From Saussurea involucrata (lineage: Eukaryota > Streptophyta > Magnoliopsida > Asterales > Asteraceae), in NCBI GenBank assembly GCA_033807775.1, contig CM066314.1, forward strand, positions 151,765,429 through 151,829,428: a stretch of DNA of 64,000 nucleotides. The letters are read 5' to 3'. A model generated the notes under the pieces. The model was not told the origin of the DNA, ran no database searches, and saw only the letters and a program-made list of their open reading frames with translations. This document shows positions 33,211-45,500 of this stretch, piece after piece. Position 1 is the stretch's first letter, and each line of letters begins with the position of its first letter. The translations under genes were made by a program, and so were the position numbers.

Positions 33211-34735
33211 TGTAACGACCCGGTATCCCATAACATACATAAAATATAACAATTTACATTTCATACACAACGTCGTTACTTTCATAACAAAATACATGAT
33301 AATTCACATTCGGTCCCAAAGTCTCAAAACTATACAGAAACGTAAGCATATCCTAATCTTCGTCAGCTATCAACCGCATCCTATGCTTTATCCTCCCCTT
33401 TGCTAACAAAAGATCCTTGACCTGGAATACATATTTTTGAAAGGAAAATGAGGGTTAGACCAAACGGTCTAGTGAGATAATCCCTGTCAGTTTAGAAATC
33501 CTTTTTCTTTTATAAAACACACGTATACCACAAAGATTAAATACCAAGCAAGACTCGTGCATCGTGTTCCTCTCCTCATTCCCATGGCCAAATTAGTTGG
33601 TAGCAAGCCAACTAATCAATTAACTTCACTGTACAACAATTACAGCCAACAACATTGTACGAATATTACAGGCAACACACCGGTCCTAAGCTCGGCCAGT
33701 CGTATTCTTATATAGTAAAATTCTTAGGTAAATACAATATTTCAATATATTATATTTCAACATAAACACACATAATCACACCATTTATCACATTCTCAAA
33801 CCACACATATATGTATTCCAGTTGAAAACGTTTTTAAAGTAAAACTCACCTTGAATGCTTAAAAATACGCTTCCAAGCCTTTCTCCGAGCTATCCTATCC
33901 TTTATCCAAAATTCTCAGAATCTGAAACCATTTACATACAAATATCTCCTTACCAACTTATGTATAAGACTTACTAGCAGGCTAAGGACTCTAGATACAT
34001 CTATATAACTCTTATCCTAAAAAATGACCAAACAACCAAAGTTTCCGGAAACCCCAAAAGTATCCGGTCAACCCAACCTTTCCGGACAACCCTTCTTTCC
34101 GAATAGCATAACTAATCCGTATACATGAACTATCCGGACAATACAGACAATCCGGATAAGACCCGGACACCAAAGCAATCCGGATACCATCCAGTATCTC
34201 ATTCCATCCGGAAACCATCAAATGAATCGTCCAGGCACTAACAAAAGGAACTACCGGACACCTCCCAAGAATCTACCCGGACACATTCATCTTGTCCGGG
34301 AACCTCTGTCGGTTTACCCTCTTTTTACCCAGATTCAACAGAAAATACTACCAGATATGATTTCGACTATTTTACTCCGATGGAAACTATCTATAAGCAA
34401 TTACCAACATAAAACACAAAGAAAACATACCTTAAATCCCTTACAAGTCCACCAATTTAAAGCCCTAGCCTTTTCCTTTCTTCTTCTTCTTTTGCTCTAA
34501 AAAACACACACTTACACACACTGAAATATCTGATGTTTCTGAGTTGTGAAATAGCTGAACTCCTAAAGGGGTAATATCAAACTCATTTTACAATTTAGAC
34601 CTTGAACTATTCATTAATGACCCACACACCCTTCACTTATAAATTTACCTAAACTTACCCTAAAATCTAACTTTAAAGTTAACTTTATTTAACGGAAAAG
34701 GGATTTTAACTAACGAACTTACCCGGGGTATTACA
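33211..34735 (-). repeat. LTR of the gypsy derivative
   Basis: TG...CA ends, 1525 bp. Contains many TCCGG-based motifs (34070-34290), as do the LTRs of the gypsy element at 52457, suggesting related families. Confidence 0.85.
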
Positions 34736-34958
34736 TTATCTCCCCCTTAAAAGAATTCCGTCCCGGAATTCGGTTAAGCAAAAAGGTAATGAATACTTAT
34801 CACTACTACTTCGAACTCAACCAAAACCATAGAAACTAACTGAATAGACACCCCACACCCACCTACATTTCTAACACAGATAAGCAACAAAAGCACGGAA
34901 ATACCAATAATCATTTTACACCGAAGTCATATAACACTTTAGCACGTATAGAGTTTAT
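34535..34958 (-). repeat. 424-bp duplicated segment, copy 1
   Basis: Spans the last 201 bp of the LTR, the polypurine side and the start of the coding remnant. Copy 2 is 36317-36740, of equal length, with only a single difference that I noticed (CAACCAAAACC versus CAATCAAAACC). Confidence 0.92.
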
Positions 34959-35093
34959 TAGAATCATACCTGTAACAGCATCAGGACTTTCTTCTACCTC
35001 TTGTTCCGTCATCTGAAAAACACGACCTTGGATTCTAGGTAGTTCAGACCCTTGTACTCCTCCCGACTTACCACCCGTTGGTCTCACTGTCAT
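34911..35093 (-). pseudogene. Truncated gypsy protease start
   Basis: PDAVTGMILINSIRAKVLYD aligns with the segment just before the Ty3/gypsy protease active site (PDVVTGTFPIDSILAKVLFD in the element at 52457). DSG is replaced by DFG and the frame ends three residues later, so RT, RNase H and integrase are missing. Confidence 0.75.
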
Positions 35094-35111
35094 ACTACCC
35101 TGCTGTACTTT

Positions 35112-36212
35112 TCATCGTGGATAGTCTGACTGAACATGATCAGGGGAATTGCAAACGAAACAGAATCGAGTTACGTGACGGTCTTTAGCAATGTGACCAG
35201 TCTTCCCACACTTGTAACATTTTCGGGAGTCCACATAACAGTTTCCTTGATGAACACGGTTGCATTTTGGACATGGTCTTTCAGCTGGTCTGAAAGGTGA
35301 ATGACTATCAAACCTCGGGGATTCGTATTCCTCCAAATCGTACGTCATTTCTTCCAATTTTCTTTTCCCAACACTCTTATCACCAACGTCTCTCCTATTA
35401 TCCCGTTCCACATTTTCCGCGGCATCTACTGCGGCTGAGAAGGTATCGAGTCCTTTTGCAATCACTAGCTTTCTAATTTCTGAATTTAACCCGAAAATAA
35501 ACCTTTCCATCTTCAGAGCCTCCGTGGAAACATAGTACTCTGCAAAGCGAGACTTCTCCAGAAAGCGAGCAGTGTAATCCCTAAACAATAAACTTCTCTG
35601 ATGTAGGTTCATGAATTCCTCTTCCAGTTGTCTAACTGCTGCTTGAGGACAAAACTGTTCTTTGAAAGCTGTTGTGAATTCGTCCCAAGTAAAAGTTGAG
35701 TACACATCAGATCCTCTAGAGGTAATATGAGCCTCCCACCAAAATAGAGCATCTGCCTTCAACATCGCAGTTCCGTATAGCACTTTATCTTCTTCTGCAC
35801 ACTTGCTGGTCCTGAAGACAGCTTCTATCTCTTTCAGCCACCTCATGGCCTTCACTGGATCTCTTTCTCCTGAATATGTCGGGGGTTTGCAATTTAAAAA
35901 CATTTTATAGTCACACTTCCTTGGCACCAGTATGACAGTATGTGTAATGGGCATTTCGTCTTCCAGACTAGGATCTGGTATTCCAGTTTCTGTGTGACGA
36001 GTTCTATCGAACATAGCTTGTATATTAGCTTGAAGTCTTCCCATTTCCACCATCAAATCATTTCGTGTAACAAATTCGGTACCTCGCCCTTGAACTCTGC
36101 CTCCAGTTCTGCCCATACCTCTTTCTCCCCCTCGTCCCCTTGTCCCAACGGTTGGATTTGTTCTATTAGGATTTCCTCCTCCCCGATTCGTTTGTCTAGT
36201 ACCGCTTGCCAT
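35112..36212 (-). CDS. Ty3/gypsy gag
   Basis: 366-aa frame for the structural protein of retrotransposon particles. The N-terminus is Gly/Arg-rich; the centre (about 110-255) is the retrotransposon gag domain with FLNCKPPTYSGERDPVKAMRW and LEEEFMNLHQRSLLFRDYTA. Near the C-terminus come CPKCNRVHQGNC and a CCHC knuckle CYKCGKTGHIAKD, whose last Cys is lost, then CFVCNSPDHVQSD, also incomplete. The gag is open, so it could be translated, but RNA-binding knuckles are damaged and pol is gone. Confidence 0.85.
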   Translation of the reverse strand: MASGTRQTNRGGGNPNRTNPTVGTRGRGGERGMGRTGGRVQGRGTEFVTRNDLMVEMGRLQANIQAMFDRTRHTETGIPDPSLEDEMPITHTVILVPRKCDYKMFLNCKPPTYSGERDPVKAMRWLKEIEAVFRTSKCAEEDKVLYGTAMLKADALFWWEAHITSRGSDVYSTFTWDEFTTAFKEQFCPQAAVRQLEEEFMNLHQRSLLFRDYTARFLEKSRFAEYYVSTEALKMERFIFGLNSEIRKLVIAKGLDTFSAAVDAAENVERDNRRDVGDKSVGKRKLEEMTYDLEEYESPRFDSHSPFRPAERPCPKCNRVHQGNCYVDSRKCYKCGKTGHIAKDRHVTRFCFVCNSPDHVQSDYPR

Positions 36213-36316
36213 TCTGTAGATTCAAACAAGATTAATATACACATAAGCACATACCCCATATAACAAGGTATTCCAGTTCAAACATGTACCTGTAAGTTCA
36301 TGATTACAATGGCCAG

Positions 36317-36740
36317 GTTTCTGAGTTGTGAAATAGCTGAACTCCTAAAGGGGTAATATCAAACTCATTTTACAATTTAGACCTTGAACTATTCATTAAT
36401 GACCCACACACCCTTCACTTATAAATTTACCTAAACTTACCCTAAAATCTAACTTTAAAGTTAACTTTATTTAACGGAAAAGGGATTTTAACTAACGAAC
36501 TTACCCGGGGTATTACATTATCTCCCCCTTAAAAGAATTCCGTCCCGGAATTCGGTTAAGCAAAAAGGTAATGAATACTTATCACTACTACTTCGAACTC
36601 AATCAAAACCATAGAAACTAACTGAATAGACACCCCACACCCACCTACATTTCTAACACAGATAAGCAACAAAAGCACGGAAATACCAATAATCATTTTA
36701 CACCGAAGTCATATAACACTTTAGCACGTATAGAGTTTAT
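36317..36740 (-). repeat. 424-bp duplicated segment, copy 2
   Basis: Direct copy of 34535-34958, ending at GAGTTTAT before the Ulp1-like exon resumes. Immediately to the right ATGGGCTTAACTTTTCCCTT occurs twice, 43 bp apart. Confidence 0.92.
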
Positions 36741-39700
36741 GGGCTTAACTTTTCCCTTCTTTGCATTCTTTCTTTGGTTCTATGGGCTTAACTTTTCCCT
36801 TACCTTCTCGTTTCATTTCATCTTTCTTAACATATTTCACCACACTTAGGGCACCCCCGTCCTTAATTGGACTGATTCCCATATCAAAATATAGGGGGTC
36901 GAATTCCTTTATTTTTTTATCTACATTAACTTCAATGCATTGGCTACCCGATCCCGACCCACCTATAATTGAACTAACAACCTTGCCTTTGACTGATCCC
37001 ACAATGTTCACTGGAGTAACTTCAGTGTTAAAGTTAGAAGGGTCTTTAGTGTCCAATGATTTTTTGCATTTTGACCCTTCTACTGACCTCATTGACTCAT
37101 CATCTTTATACTTTGACATCGCACTCTCTAAATCAATGTCGACGCTAACCTTGAGTTCTATTATCTTTGATATCTTATCGTGTATATCTTTGATCAATGT
37201 CTGAACATAGGTTGATAATTGAATTATTAACTATATTAAGAATAATTATGAATTTGCACAAGTTCTTACCTGTTTTGATGAAACAGCATCCATTCGACTA
37301 TCCTCATTCGTTTCATATAAGTTTGCCTGTCGCATGTTTGATGCAACTTGCACTGTAGCATCCTGTTTTGTCAGCTCTTTATTCTTTCTATGTGTAGATG
37401 GTGAATATTCTTTTTGCCTTTCCATGTTTTGCAATTCAGTGTTACCTATCTTTTTCAGCAATCCCATGCTCGCATCCATTCCTGGTATATCCACACTTTC
37501 AACCCTGTTTGATGTATCATTTGTGCTCTCTTTCATGTTACCCTCGGCTGTGTTCATCGAAATATTTTCTGCGACAGTTCCATGATTCAAGATATTCTTC
37601 AGTGGTAGCAAACCAAAACCGCCATTTTGCAACTCTGACCTCTCTCTTTTCTTCAGCATTCCCATATTCCAAACACAGATTGGCAGGCCTGTTTTATCAA
37701 ACTTATTTGTTGGACTAATAGTTGAGTCCACGTATAGTAGCTTCAAAATTAAAACAAATATCAATATATTTTTGTTATGTAAATTCATTAAATATAAATT
37801 TCAAGGTAACTGTTATAACTGACCGTGAGGTATGTCAACGGGCCTGAGTAGAAACAAAGCAAGTTATCTCTTCGCCATCTTTGTTTGCTGGACTTCACTT
37901 TGTCATACAAGAACTTGCACCAATCAACTTTCACAATCATATCTTCACTTTTCAGTTTGGACAGAAAGTTCAAGTTTACGGTGCCCATACTATTACCCTC
38001 AATCAGCGTGTTAACAAACAATACAAGGAAGTTGATCTTGAAATGGAATCCGGAATCTTTTGTCCTTTTTATTAGTTCAACCACATGATTCGGTCGTATC
38101 TTTGGTACGTTGAATTGCTTTTTCCAAACATCAATGAGGTTCTCGTCAGCTGGCATGTCAGTTTCAGCAAGTAAATCTATCCCTCCAGTCGGTAATCCGG
38201 TTAAGTTATGAATTGAATCTACTGTAACTGGAATAAGCCCGTTGGTGACCCTTATAACCATTTCTGTTGGGTCAAGACTATCCACAATGAAGAACCCTAG
38301 TTTCGATGGCACCCCGTCTATGTCCATACCTAGCAAGGACTCTAATCCCATTTTGATAACCGTTGAACGTTGTTCGTTGTTCAATTTCCCAATTGTCTCA
38401 TGCAAAGCCTTTGGTGAAGTCCTTGTTCTCAATACTTCCAAACCTCGTTTTAGCCGCGAACTAGAATTCTGAATAAGCTGTGTCAGCCTTTTTTCTCTTT
38501 GTTTTTTTGAATCGATCTCGTTAGCTTCGTTTTAATCCGGCTATTCATTATGGACTTCTGAGATCCTGTTTTAATCGTGGTGTATGTAATATAATTAGGT
38601 CTAAAAATATAATTCATTTAAATCATTAGTTGAACGTCTAATAACTTACAAAGTAGAGCGTACCTGTTTTTTTTTTTCCTGATTCATGCTTCTTAGTTCT
38701 TAGCATTAGTGTTTTCCTTTACTTGTGGTGTTTGCATATCCATACTCCTACTAGTATTGCTTCTTGTTCTCCTTGAGCAACTTGCAGAATCAACCTCACG
38801 ATCTGACAAGAATATTTAGTCAGTATAGTTTCACTTATGTTTATTTTCTTTTTATAATATTTGACTAAAGTTTGTTTTTTGTAGCCATCAAAGTTATAAA
38901 AAATGTTTCAGAATGATCTTACGTTTCCGTTTTTCAGATCCGATTCATTTTCTGTATCCACACCTTTTATAGTTCCTGTTCATGCACCATTAAAATTTTC
39001 AACAACTTCCTAAATTATATTACTTGGTGTATGGTTTTTTTTATCTCGAGTAGTACCTTTCCCTGTTTCAGTTTCTGTCACTGTCAATTCTTCCATTAGT
39101 AGCTCAACCCCTGGCACGTTCATGTTGTCCGAATCAATGGGTTTGTCTACAAAGATAGTAAACAACATCACAAATTATTTTTATATAATATTAACATATT
39201 ATATTCACCACTAAAACAGCTTCACAATATCATCATCAATTAGTTACTAACTTTTCTGTTCCTGGAACGTCGAACACTTTTTGAATTTTGAGTATCCACT
39301 TTCATTTTAGCTGCTGTTGGACATGTATGCCCACAATTAGTTATAAAATTTGCTCATGGGTATGTTGTGAATCTTGAATATCAGATTATCATATGTAACC
39401 GGTGTCATTCTTTAGTAGCAAATAAATGCAGGCGAAACAAGCAAGATGAGCACATGGAAAACAATTTAAGAAAGCACCAACAATGGTAAATTAATGAGGA
39501 AAATAAAATTTTCAAAAAAATAACCAATTTGTGAATCATGAATTAACCAAGTTGTGAATCATGAATCTTAGATTACCTGCTGTAAGTTGTGAATCATGTA
39601 ACTCATAGATACATAGGATTCATAGATTTTGCATAGTATGAATACACATGAATACTGAATCATCAAAACATACTATTGAATCATAAAACTTAAACAAAAT

Positions 39701-40589
39701 ATTTGAACAATCATACAACAAAGACTATGATAATGAATACCTTCAAACATCCATCAATACATACGATTCATGAAGAGAACACAGTTGTGAATCATGAATC
39801 TTAGATTACCTGCTGTAAGTTGTGAATCATGTAACTCATAGATACATAGGATTCATAGATTTTGCATAGTATGAATACACATGAATACTGAATCATCAAA
39901 ACATACTATTGATTCATAAAACTTAAACAAAATATTTGAACAATCATGTGACAAAGACTATGATAATGAATACCTTCAAACATCCATCAATACATATGAT
40001 TCATGAAGAGAACACAGTATGAACCATGAATATTTGATAACTTTTTCCCTCATGAATACACATGCAAAATGAATCAACACAAAAAAATTATTATCCAATC
40101 ACTATTACATAACGTTCTTTTTAACAGAAACAACATTCGTATCACAAAATCCCCAAATTTAATTATTCTGATGACTTTAATTTCCATTTTATGCTAAACC
40201 AACTTCGTTCGTAGTTGTTTAGTGCTTTAAATGTATGAAATAAATTTATGAAAATTTCAGTTATATCAAACCCATAAAAATCGCATTCAAGATGAATAAT
40301 GATGCAGTAATAGAAACTCAGAAAAAAATGTCATACCTTGTTGTTGCTCTATGTCCAAAGCAATTTCATTTTCCACCGATTCATTGTTCGGATCATTCTC
40401 CATGTCCACCAATAGAGGATTGTCTTTTGTGTTTGTGAAATTTGAGAATGAGTGCTTTAGCCTTATTCTTTCGCTTGGACGTCTCACTGAAAATCGAAAT
40501 AACCCTAGAATCATTGTAATGTCGAATGCAATATATACCAAAAAAACCCTAACAATCTCACCTCTGTTTGGATGCATGTAGCCCGCCAT
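36741..40589 (-). pseudogene. Ulp1-like gene of the MULE, N-terminal part
   Basis: Starts at the Met at 40589 (MAGYMHPNR), exon 40589-40562, then 40486-40337 with GT-AG borders. Further exon-like pieces lie at about 39147-39056 and 38812-38720, and a long one at 38500-37818: KLGFFIVDSLDPTEMVIRVT, ITVDSIHNLTGLPTGGIDLL-type segments, FHFKINFLVLFVNTLIEG, DWCKFLYDKVK. The next exon (to 37270) starts LLYVDSTISPTN in frame with GPLTYLT. The last (37188-36745) is Lys/Asp-rich. This N-terminal architecture is common in uncharacterised plant proteins ending in a Ulp1 domain. A slip in the A-run near 38485 shifts the frame, and the retroelement cuts the gene at 36740. The first two exons total 178 nt, the same length as transposase exon 1; this may be chance. 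Confidence 0.7.
39551..40018. repeat. 233-bp tandem duplication
   Basis: Two almost identical units start at GTTGTGAATCATGAATCTTA (39551 and 39784). They are rich in CATGAAT motifs and lie within an intron of the Ulp1-like gene near the right end of the MULE. Confidence 0.93.
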
Positions 40590-40857
40590 GAAAATGTTTT
40601 GATTTGGTCGATTTTAGTCAAAATTCCCTCAGAAAACAATATCAAAATGAATCAGCAATTTAATCGGGATATTGATCCCGTGATTTTAGGTGATTACTAT
40701 CGGAGAAGATGGTGAGACGATGGGGAGAGTGTTTATGACGAATATAACCCTGCCCGCCTATTTTGTGTATGAAATTAATTAAGAAATAACAAGTAATTAC
40801 AATTAATGCCACCGGATTAATCCCTATCGTCCATCAATCAATCCTATGGTAATCAGA

Positions 40858-40907
40858 TAGTTTACATAGTGTGTACAAATACAATGGTTTGTAAAAAATA
40901 CTGACCC
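40858..40907 (-). repeat. MULE right terminal inverted repeat
   Basis: Inverse reads GGGTCAGTATTTTTTACAAA at the outer end, next to TATATATATA. Confidence 0.75.
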
Positions 40908-41222
40908 TATATATATATATATATATATATATAAATATATACACGCACTTATATATACATACACACAACATAAAACCCACACAAAAAACACACCTCACCA
41001 TTTTCGACTTAGCAAGGAACCTGGAGGAAATGGGGAGGGAAAACGAACGAGGGTTGGATGGGTGGTGCTCGTAGTGGAAGGGGAGGAAGGATGGTGGTTG
41101 AATTTTTTCGATTCTGTAAATCATCTTTTTGTTTTATTTTTCAGGTGGTTGTTCATCAATGGAGGTAAAGGTAGAGATGAGAGAGGAGGTTGCAGGTTTG
41201 TATATATGTATGTATATATATA
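40908..41222. other. (TA)n tract and purine-rich spacer
   Basis: Pure TA to about 40932, mixed TATA/CACA to 41000, then a GGAGG/GGTGG-rich stretch with no gene. It separates the MULE from the Sirevirus LTR. Confidence 0.6.
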
Positions 41223-42197
41223 TGTTGGTCCCGAAGGGCTATACAAGTTTGTAGAAGGGGGGGGGGGGGGTTGAATACAAACACTAAAATTTTACTTTTC
41301 TAAATTCTTTATTGATAAATCATTAACAATTTACAGCTTGTTGCGGAAACAAGATTAAGGATAAACCTAAATCTAAACAAGTTGGAACACTAAGTTTCTT
41401 GCACTATGAAAGGGAAGGAAATTTCTAATAATAACCTATCTCAAGATAAGAAGGATGAACTTGTCCAGAGTTAGCAAGTTACTTCAAAATGAAGTGAGTT
41501 CTTCTTCTTATATACTGCATGCATTTAATGCATGGCAGTTTACACTGTACACGTGGCAGCAGCTCATTGGTTGTACGTCATTGACCTTTGTTGACAACCT
41601 TAGTAGCCGCATGTTTGAGCAGTGTAGTATCAGAGTGGTTGTACGATTTCAGACAATAAGGAGGTTCTTTTTATGACATATCGTACGAAGACGTGCAAGG
41701 GTGGTTAAGACAAAAGTACTTTGTACGGAGGACTTCATGATCAGCTTTTCGTTGATTCAGCGGTTTTATCATTCTTTATCAGCGAATGACGAAGTTCAGC
41801 GATAGCTGAAGTCTTGTACTTGATACTTCACGTTGAGTGGACAAATCTGAGTCTTCGCTGATCCGCATCAGTTCATTAGGAGACTTGTCGCTGGTTCTTG
41901 AGCTTGATCTTTGACTTCAGCGTAGAACCTATGTTGACGTGAAACTTGTCTTCAGGGATCATAAGTAAACAACTAACTTATCAGCGATCACTATAAGGAC
42001 TGAACAGACTCAGAGCATTATGGTGAACAGTGTTCGCTGAATGTTTAATCTAAAGAGCGAGAGTTCCTATCAGCGATACTGTAAGATCTTAGTACTTATC
42101 AGCGATAGTGAAACTCTGATACATATTGTTTACTTACAATTTTCACAAAGTATAAAAGAGAGGGTCATTATCAAATCACTGAGGGTTTGGATCAACA
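41223..42197 (-). repeat. Left LTR of the Sirevirus
   Basis: 975 bp, TGTTGGTCCCGAAGGGCTAT to GGATCAACA. Includes a long G homopolymer (about 41260-41272) that is shorter in the right LTR. Confidence 0.92.
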
Positions 42198-42573
42198 ATC
42201 TCCCCCTATTTGATTATGACATAGCAACAGAGAAAATTGCTATTTAATGAAAACATAAGGATAAAAAGAACTCATAAAATATTTGTCCCTTTTACTGTTT
42301 TTTTGGGATCTTTTCTGTACTGATGGAGTAAAGTACTTTCGCTGAAATCTTTCTTTAAAACTTCGAATCAGATTTACAAAAGGAAGTGGAAAGATTACAA
42401 GTACAAGCGAAATAAATTACATGTACCAAAGAATAACTGATACAATAGAAGAATGAGGCGATCCTATCAGTTTATAAAGGTTATTCCTTAATGAGAAGTT
42501 CATCAAGGGTCTTTGATGTGGGAATCATCCAGTCACGGACATTTACTCCTTGATTCCTTTTGTTCAGCGCTTC

Positions 42574-45500
42574 TTAAAAAATCAAGGGTTTAAGATGCCG
42601 TGCCTGAATGTCGTTTTTGAAATCACACCAGTAGATGATATCTTTCAGCTGTTCGATGGGAGTGATGGGAAGTTCAGAGATACATTGAAAACGCTTTCGT
42701 CCATCCCAGTCAATGAAGAATATCCCATAGGGTTTGCTTAAGACTTTCCCAGGGATGAAAGTCTCATCAGGAGGAAGAGATGTGTCAAGTGCAGAAAGGT
42801 CAGGTTCTGGACCAAGGACTTCAGCTAGAGAAAAACCAATACCTGTTTCGTTTCGTATCTGAGGACCATCTTTTGAAGATTTAGACTTTTTCTTTGCAGA
42901 GGCCTTTCTTTTCTGACTTTCGAGAGGAGGAGGAGGAGGAATATCCACACAAGAATAGACTAAGTCGATCTGCTTGTTTATCAGCTTTTCAAAATGATCC
43001 TTGTACTTAGACTGAGACTTCTGGATGACTAATCTGATCTCCAACCATTCAGAGAGACCGTACTGCGTGATAGCTTCAGCATAGAATTTTTCGTACTGTC
43101 CATTCTCTCTGAATATCTCGACTTCAGCGATAGAAACTTTGAGGGTTGATCTTCCAGTGATGAGTACCTTGATTATTCTGGAAGGTCGATGTCTGAAGTG
43201 TACCTTTTCTTTGCACCAGGCTAAGGTAGATTGAGACACAGTTCTCTTTTCTTCAACGATCTTCTTGGCTTCTTCCCATAGTTGGCGTTGAACTTCTATT
43301 GGAGCTCTTTTCAGCTTGGGGTCTTTCACCGATTTTTGAGTAAGCTGGATGGCGAGTTCTCTGTCTTTTTCTTCAACTTCTCGTCTTTCAGCGATTAGGC
43401 GTTCAGCTCTGAGGTGTTCCTTGTATTCCTTTTGAGAAATTCTGAACTTTGGAGGAACGGAAGGAAGTTGATCACGCTTCAGAATGATTCGCTGAGCCTC
43501 GAACTTCTTTATTATCTCGTCTCTTCTTTTCTGCTCCTCTTCACTTGGTTTTTGAAGAACCAAGGAAGGTCTGTTTTTGTGAGAGAGCATCTGTTCTTCA
43601 GGTTCATCAGTCTCAGAGATCAAATCCAAGACCGGGATTATTTCTTCAGCTTTGGGAGCTGGGATTATTGTTGGTGAAGTCGCAGCTGTAGGAACTTCAG
43701 CGATATCCTCAAACAGGGGAGAGGACTAGCTGAAACACAGCGATCGTTCGAGTAAGAACTTGGGTAGAATAGAGATAGATAAAGAATGTGGTTGTGTATA
43801 GAGGTTTTGTGGAGACTAGAGCTGATAAAGTGTATAGAGGAGGGATGAGAGCAAGGAAGATTTAGTGTACCTGACAAACTGGCTTTGGAAGCGAGATCAT
43901 CAGATTGTCATTGTCTTCAGCGACACCTTTTCCTTTGCCCTTGTCAGCTTCAGACGCTAAAGGCTTTGATTTGGTCTGCTCCCCTAAAGGTTCGTTTTTC
44001 ACGACCCCTTTAAGAACTTTAGACCTCTGAGGAGGCTTGACGATAAAAGAGTCATCATCATCATCATCTTCATCATCATCATTCTTTGGAGAAGAGGATG
44101 GTTCATCATCAGATAAGTCGATGGCTTCTTCATCTTCAGCTTCAGACTCAGATTCTTCAGCTTCTTCTTCGAGTTGCCCACTCTCAGATACAGACGTAAG
44201 CTTCTCGGTTCCCTCAGGGTTTTCATCTCCCTGAGGTCCAGCGGTTGCTTCTTCAATTGTCTTCTCACCCTCTTCAGCAAGGGTAAGGTCTTCAGTCTTC
44301 TCCCCCCTGATAGATTCATCATGGGGAAGGTCTTCAGCGCTCTTCTCCCCCCTTCCTCATGATGAGTGGGGGAGGAATGTGAGGATTCAGCAGTAGGTTT
44401 AGGTTCCCTGTCTTCTTGGCCAGGGATCCCCACACAAATTTCAATCGCTGTTAGTCTGTTTTCTAGACCAGAAATAGCAGGATTGATCTTCACGAGTTCA
44501 GCACGATCCGCCGTAGTAAAATGCTCAAGTGCAAGAGGAGGGGCGGTCATGTTGTGTAGGATCTGCTGCATCATTGTCTTCATCGAACCTACGTCAGTCT
44601 TTACAGAACTAACGTCAGTTTTTAAGGAACTTACGTCAGTCTTCAAGGAACTCACGTCGGTCTTTACAGTAGACATATATCCTTCGAATTTTCCAACCGA
44701 TGTCTTCAGCGTTGTGACTTCGCTGGACATGGTGTGAACTGATGTTTTGATGGTGAGGTAGTCTGTGTAGATGTCAGCGAGAACTTTGGCAAAGTCGCTG
44801 AGAGATTTATCAACCTTCTCCAAGTCAGCTTTGGAGGCATTCTTTTCCACCACTGTTGTCAGCTTTGTAAGATTCTCTCCAGCGTTTGTTACAGCTGAAG
44901 AGTTGTCAGAAAGAGTAGTGGTGAGACCTGTCAGCTTCGTCTCTAATATCTTCAGAGAGGTGTTGATGTCTCCCAAATTAGGACCTGTAACATATAAGAA
45001 CTTGTGAACAGAGGAAAGCTCAGAAGTTTGGGGTTCAGTTACAATGTATAGGGGTTGGTGTATACCTGCAGGAGGATTGGTGAATTCATCAAAATCTCGA
45101 TGTCCTGAGAAAAGTTCCATGTCGTCAGCGAGAGTGCTTGTACGCATGGTCAGCTCTGCAGGTCCTACATCCATCATTCCTTGAAGAGTATCAACTTTAG
45201 GTTCTGGAGGAATGACAGGTGCTTCAGTGACAACTGGAGTAGAGTCCAATTGAGTAGAGGGAGGAGCGAAGGTTGAGAATGTTGGTTGGGTGCGGAGTTC
45301 AGCGTTGGATTCGCTGAGAATTACTTCTTCAGTCTGTGGAGAGACTGAAGGAGGTTGGGTAGGTTCCAAGTTTATAACCTCAACGTTTAGAGACGCTGAG
45401 GCTGGGATAGAATGGGTGGCTTGTTCAGCTGTGGCAGAGCGTACCACTGAACGTTCCTTCAGCTCTTCGAGATGAGCTGAGGAGTCTTCAGCAAGAGATT

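Larger units (their letters stand above)
33211..36740 (-). mobile_element. Rearranged Ty3/gypsy derivative in the Ulp1-like gene
   Basis: One full LTR (33211-34735, TGTAACGACCC...GGTATTACA) is followed by a CTCCCCCTT tract (complement of a polypurine tract), a truncated protease, and a gag on the minus strand. On the right there is no full LTR or primer site. Instead 36317-36740 is a copy of 34535-34958 (LTR end plus polypurine side). No target duplication is visible. It seems to have lost most of pol and to have rearranged at or after insertion. Confidence 0.82.
18368..40907 (+). mobile_element. 22.5-kb FAR1-type Mutator-like element with a Ulp1-like gene
   Basis: The ends GGAGAAGTTTCTTTTGCAAA (left) and, inverted, GGGTCAGTATTTTTTACAAA (right) match at 36 of the first 50 positions by my count, and both abut TA dinucleotide tracts, so a target duplication cannot be told from the tract. 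Inside are a plus-strand FAR1-type transposase and a minus-strand Ulp1-like gene facing it. The layout recalls maize MuDR (convergent mudrA and mudrB) and the Arabidopsis KAONASHI MULEs, which carry ULP-like genes. Two LTR insertions (8.2 kb and 3.5 kb) inflate it; without them it is about 10.8 kb. Coordinates rest on the inverted ends. Confidence 0.8.

Noticed and set aside
43999..44350. Met/Lys-rich end of the long env-like frame
   Set aside because: Out-of-frame reading of an Asp/Glu run after a G-run slip; the acidic frame continues to the 43870 donor.
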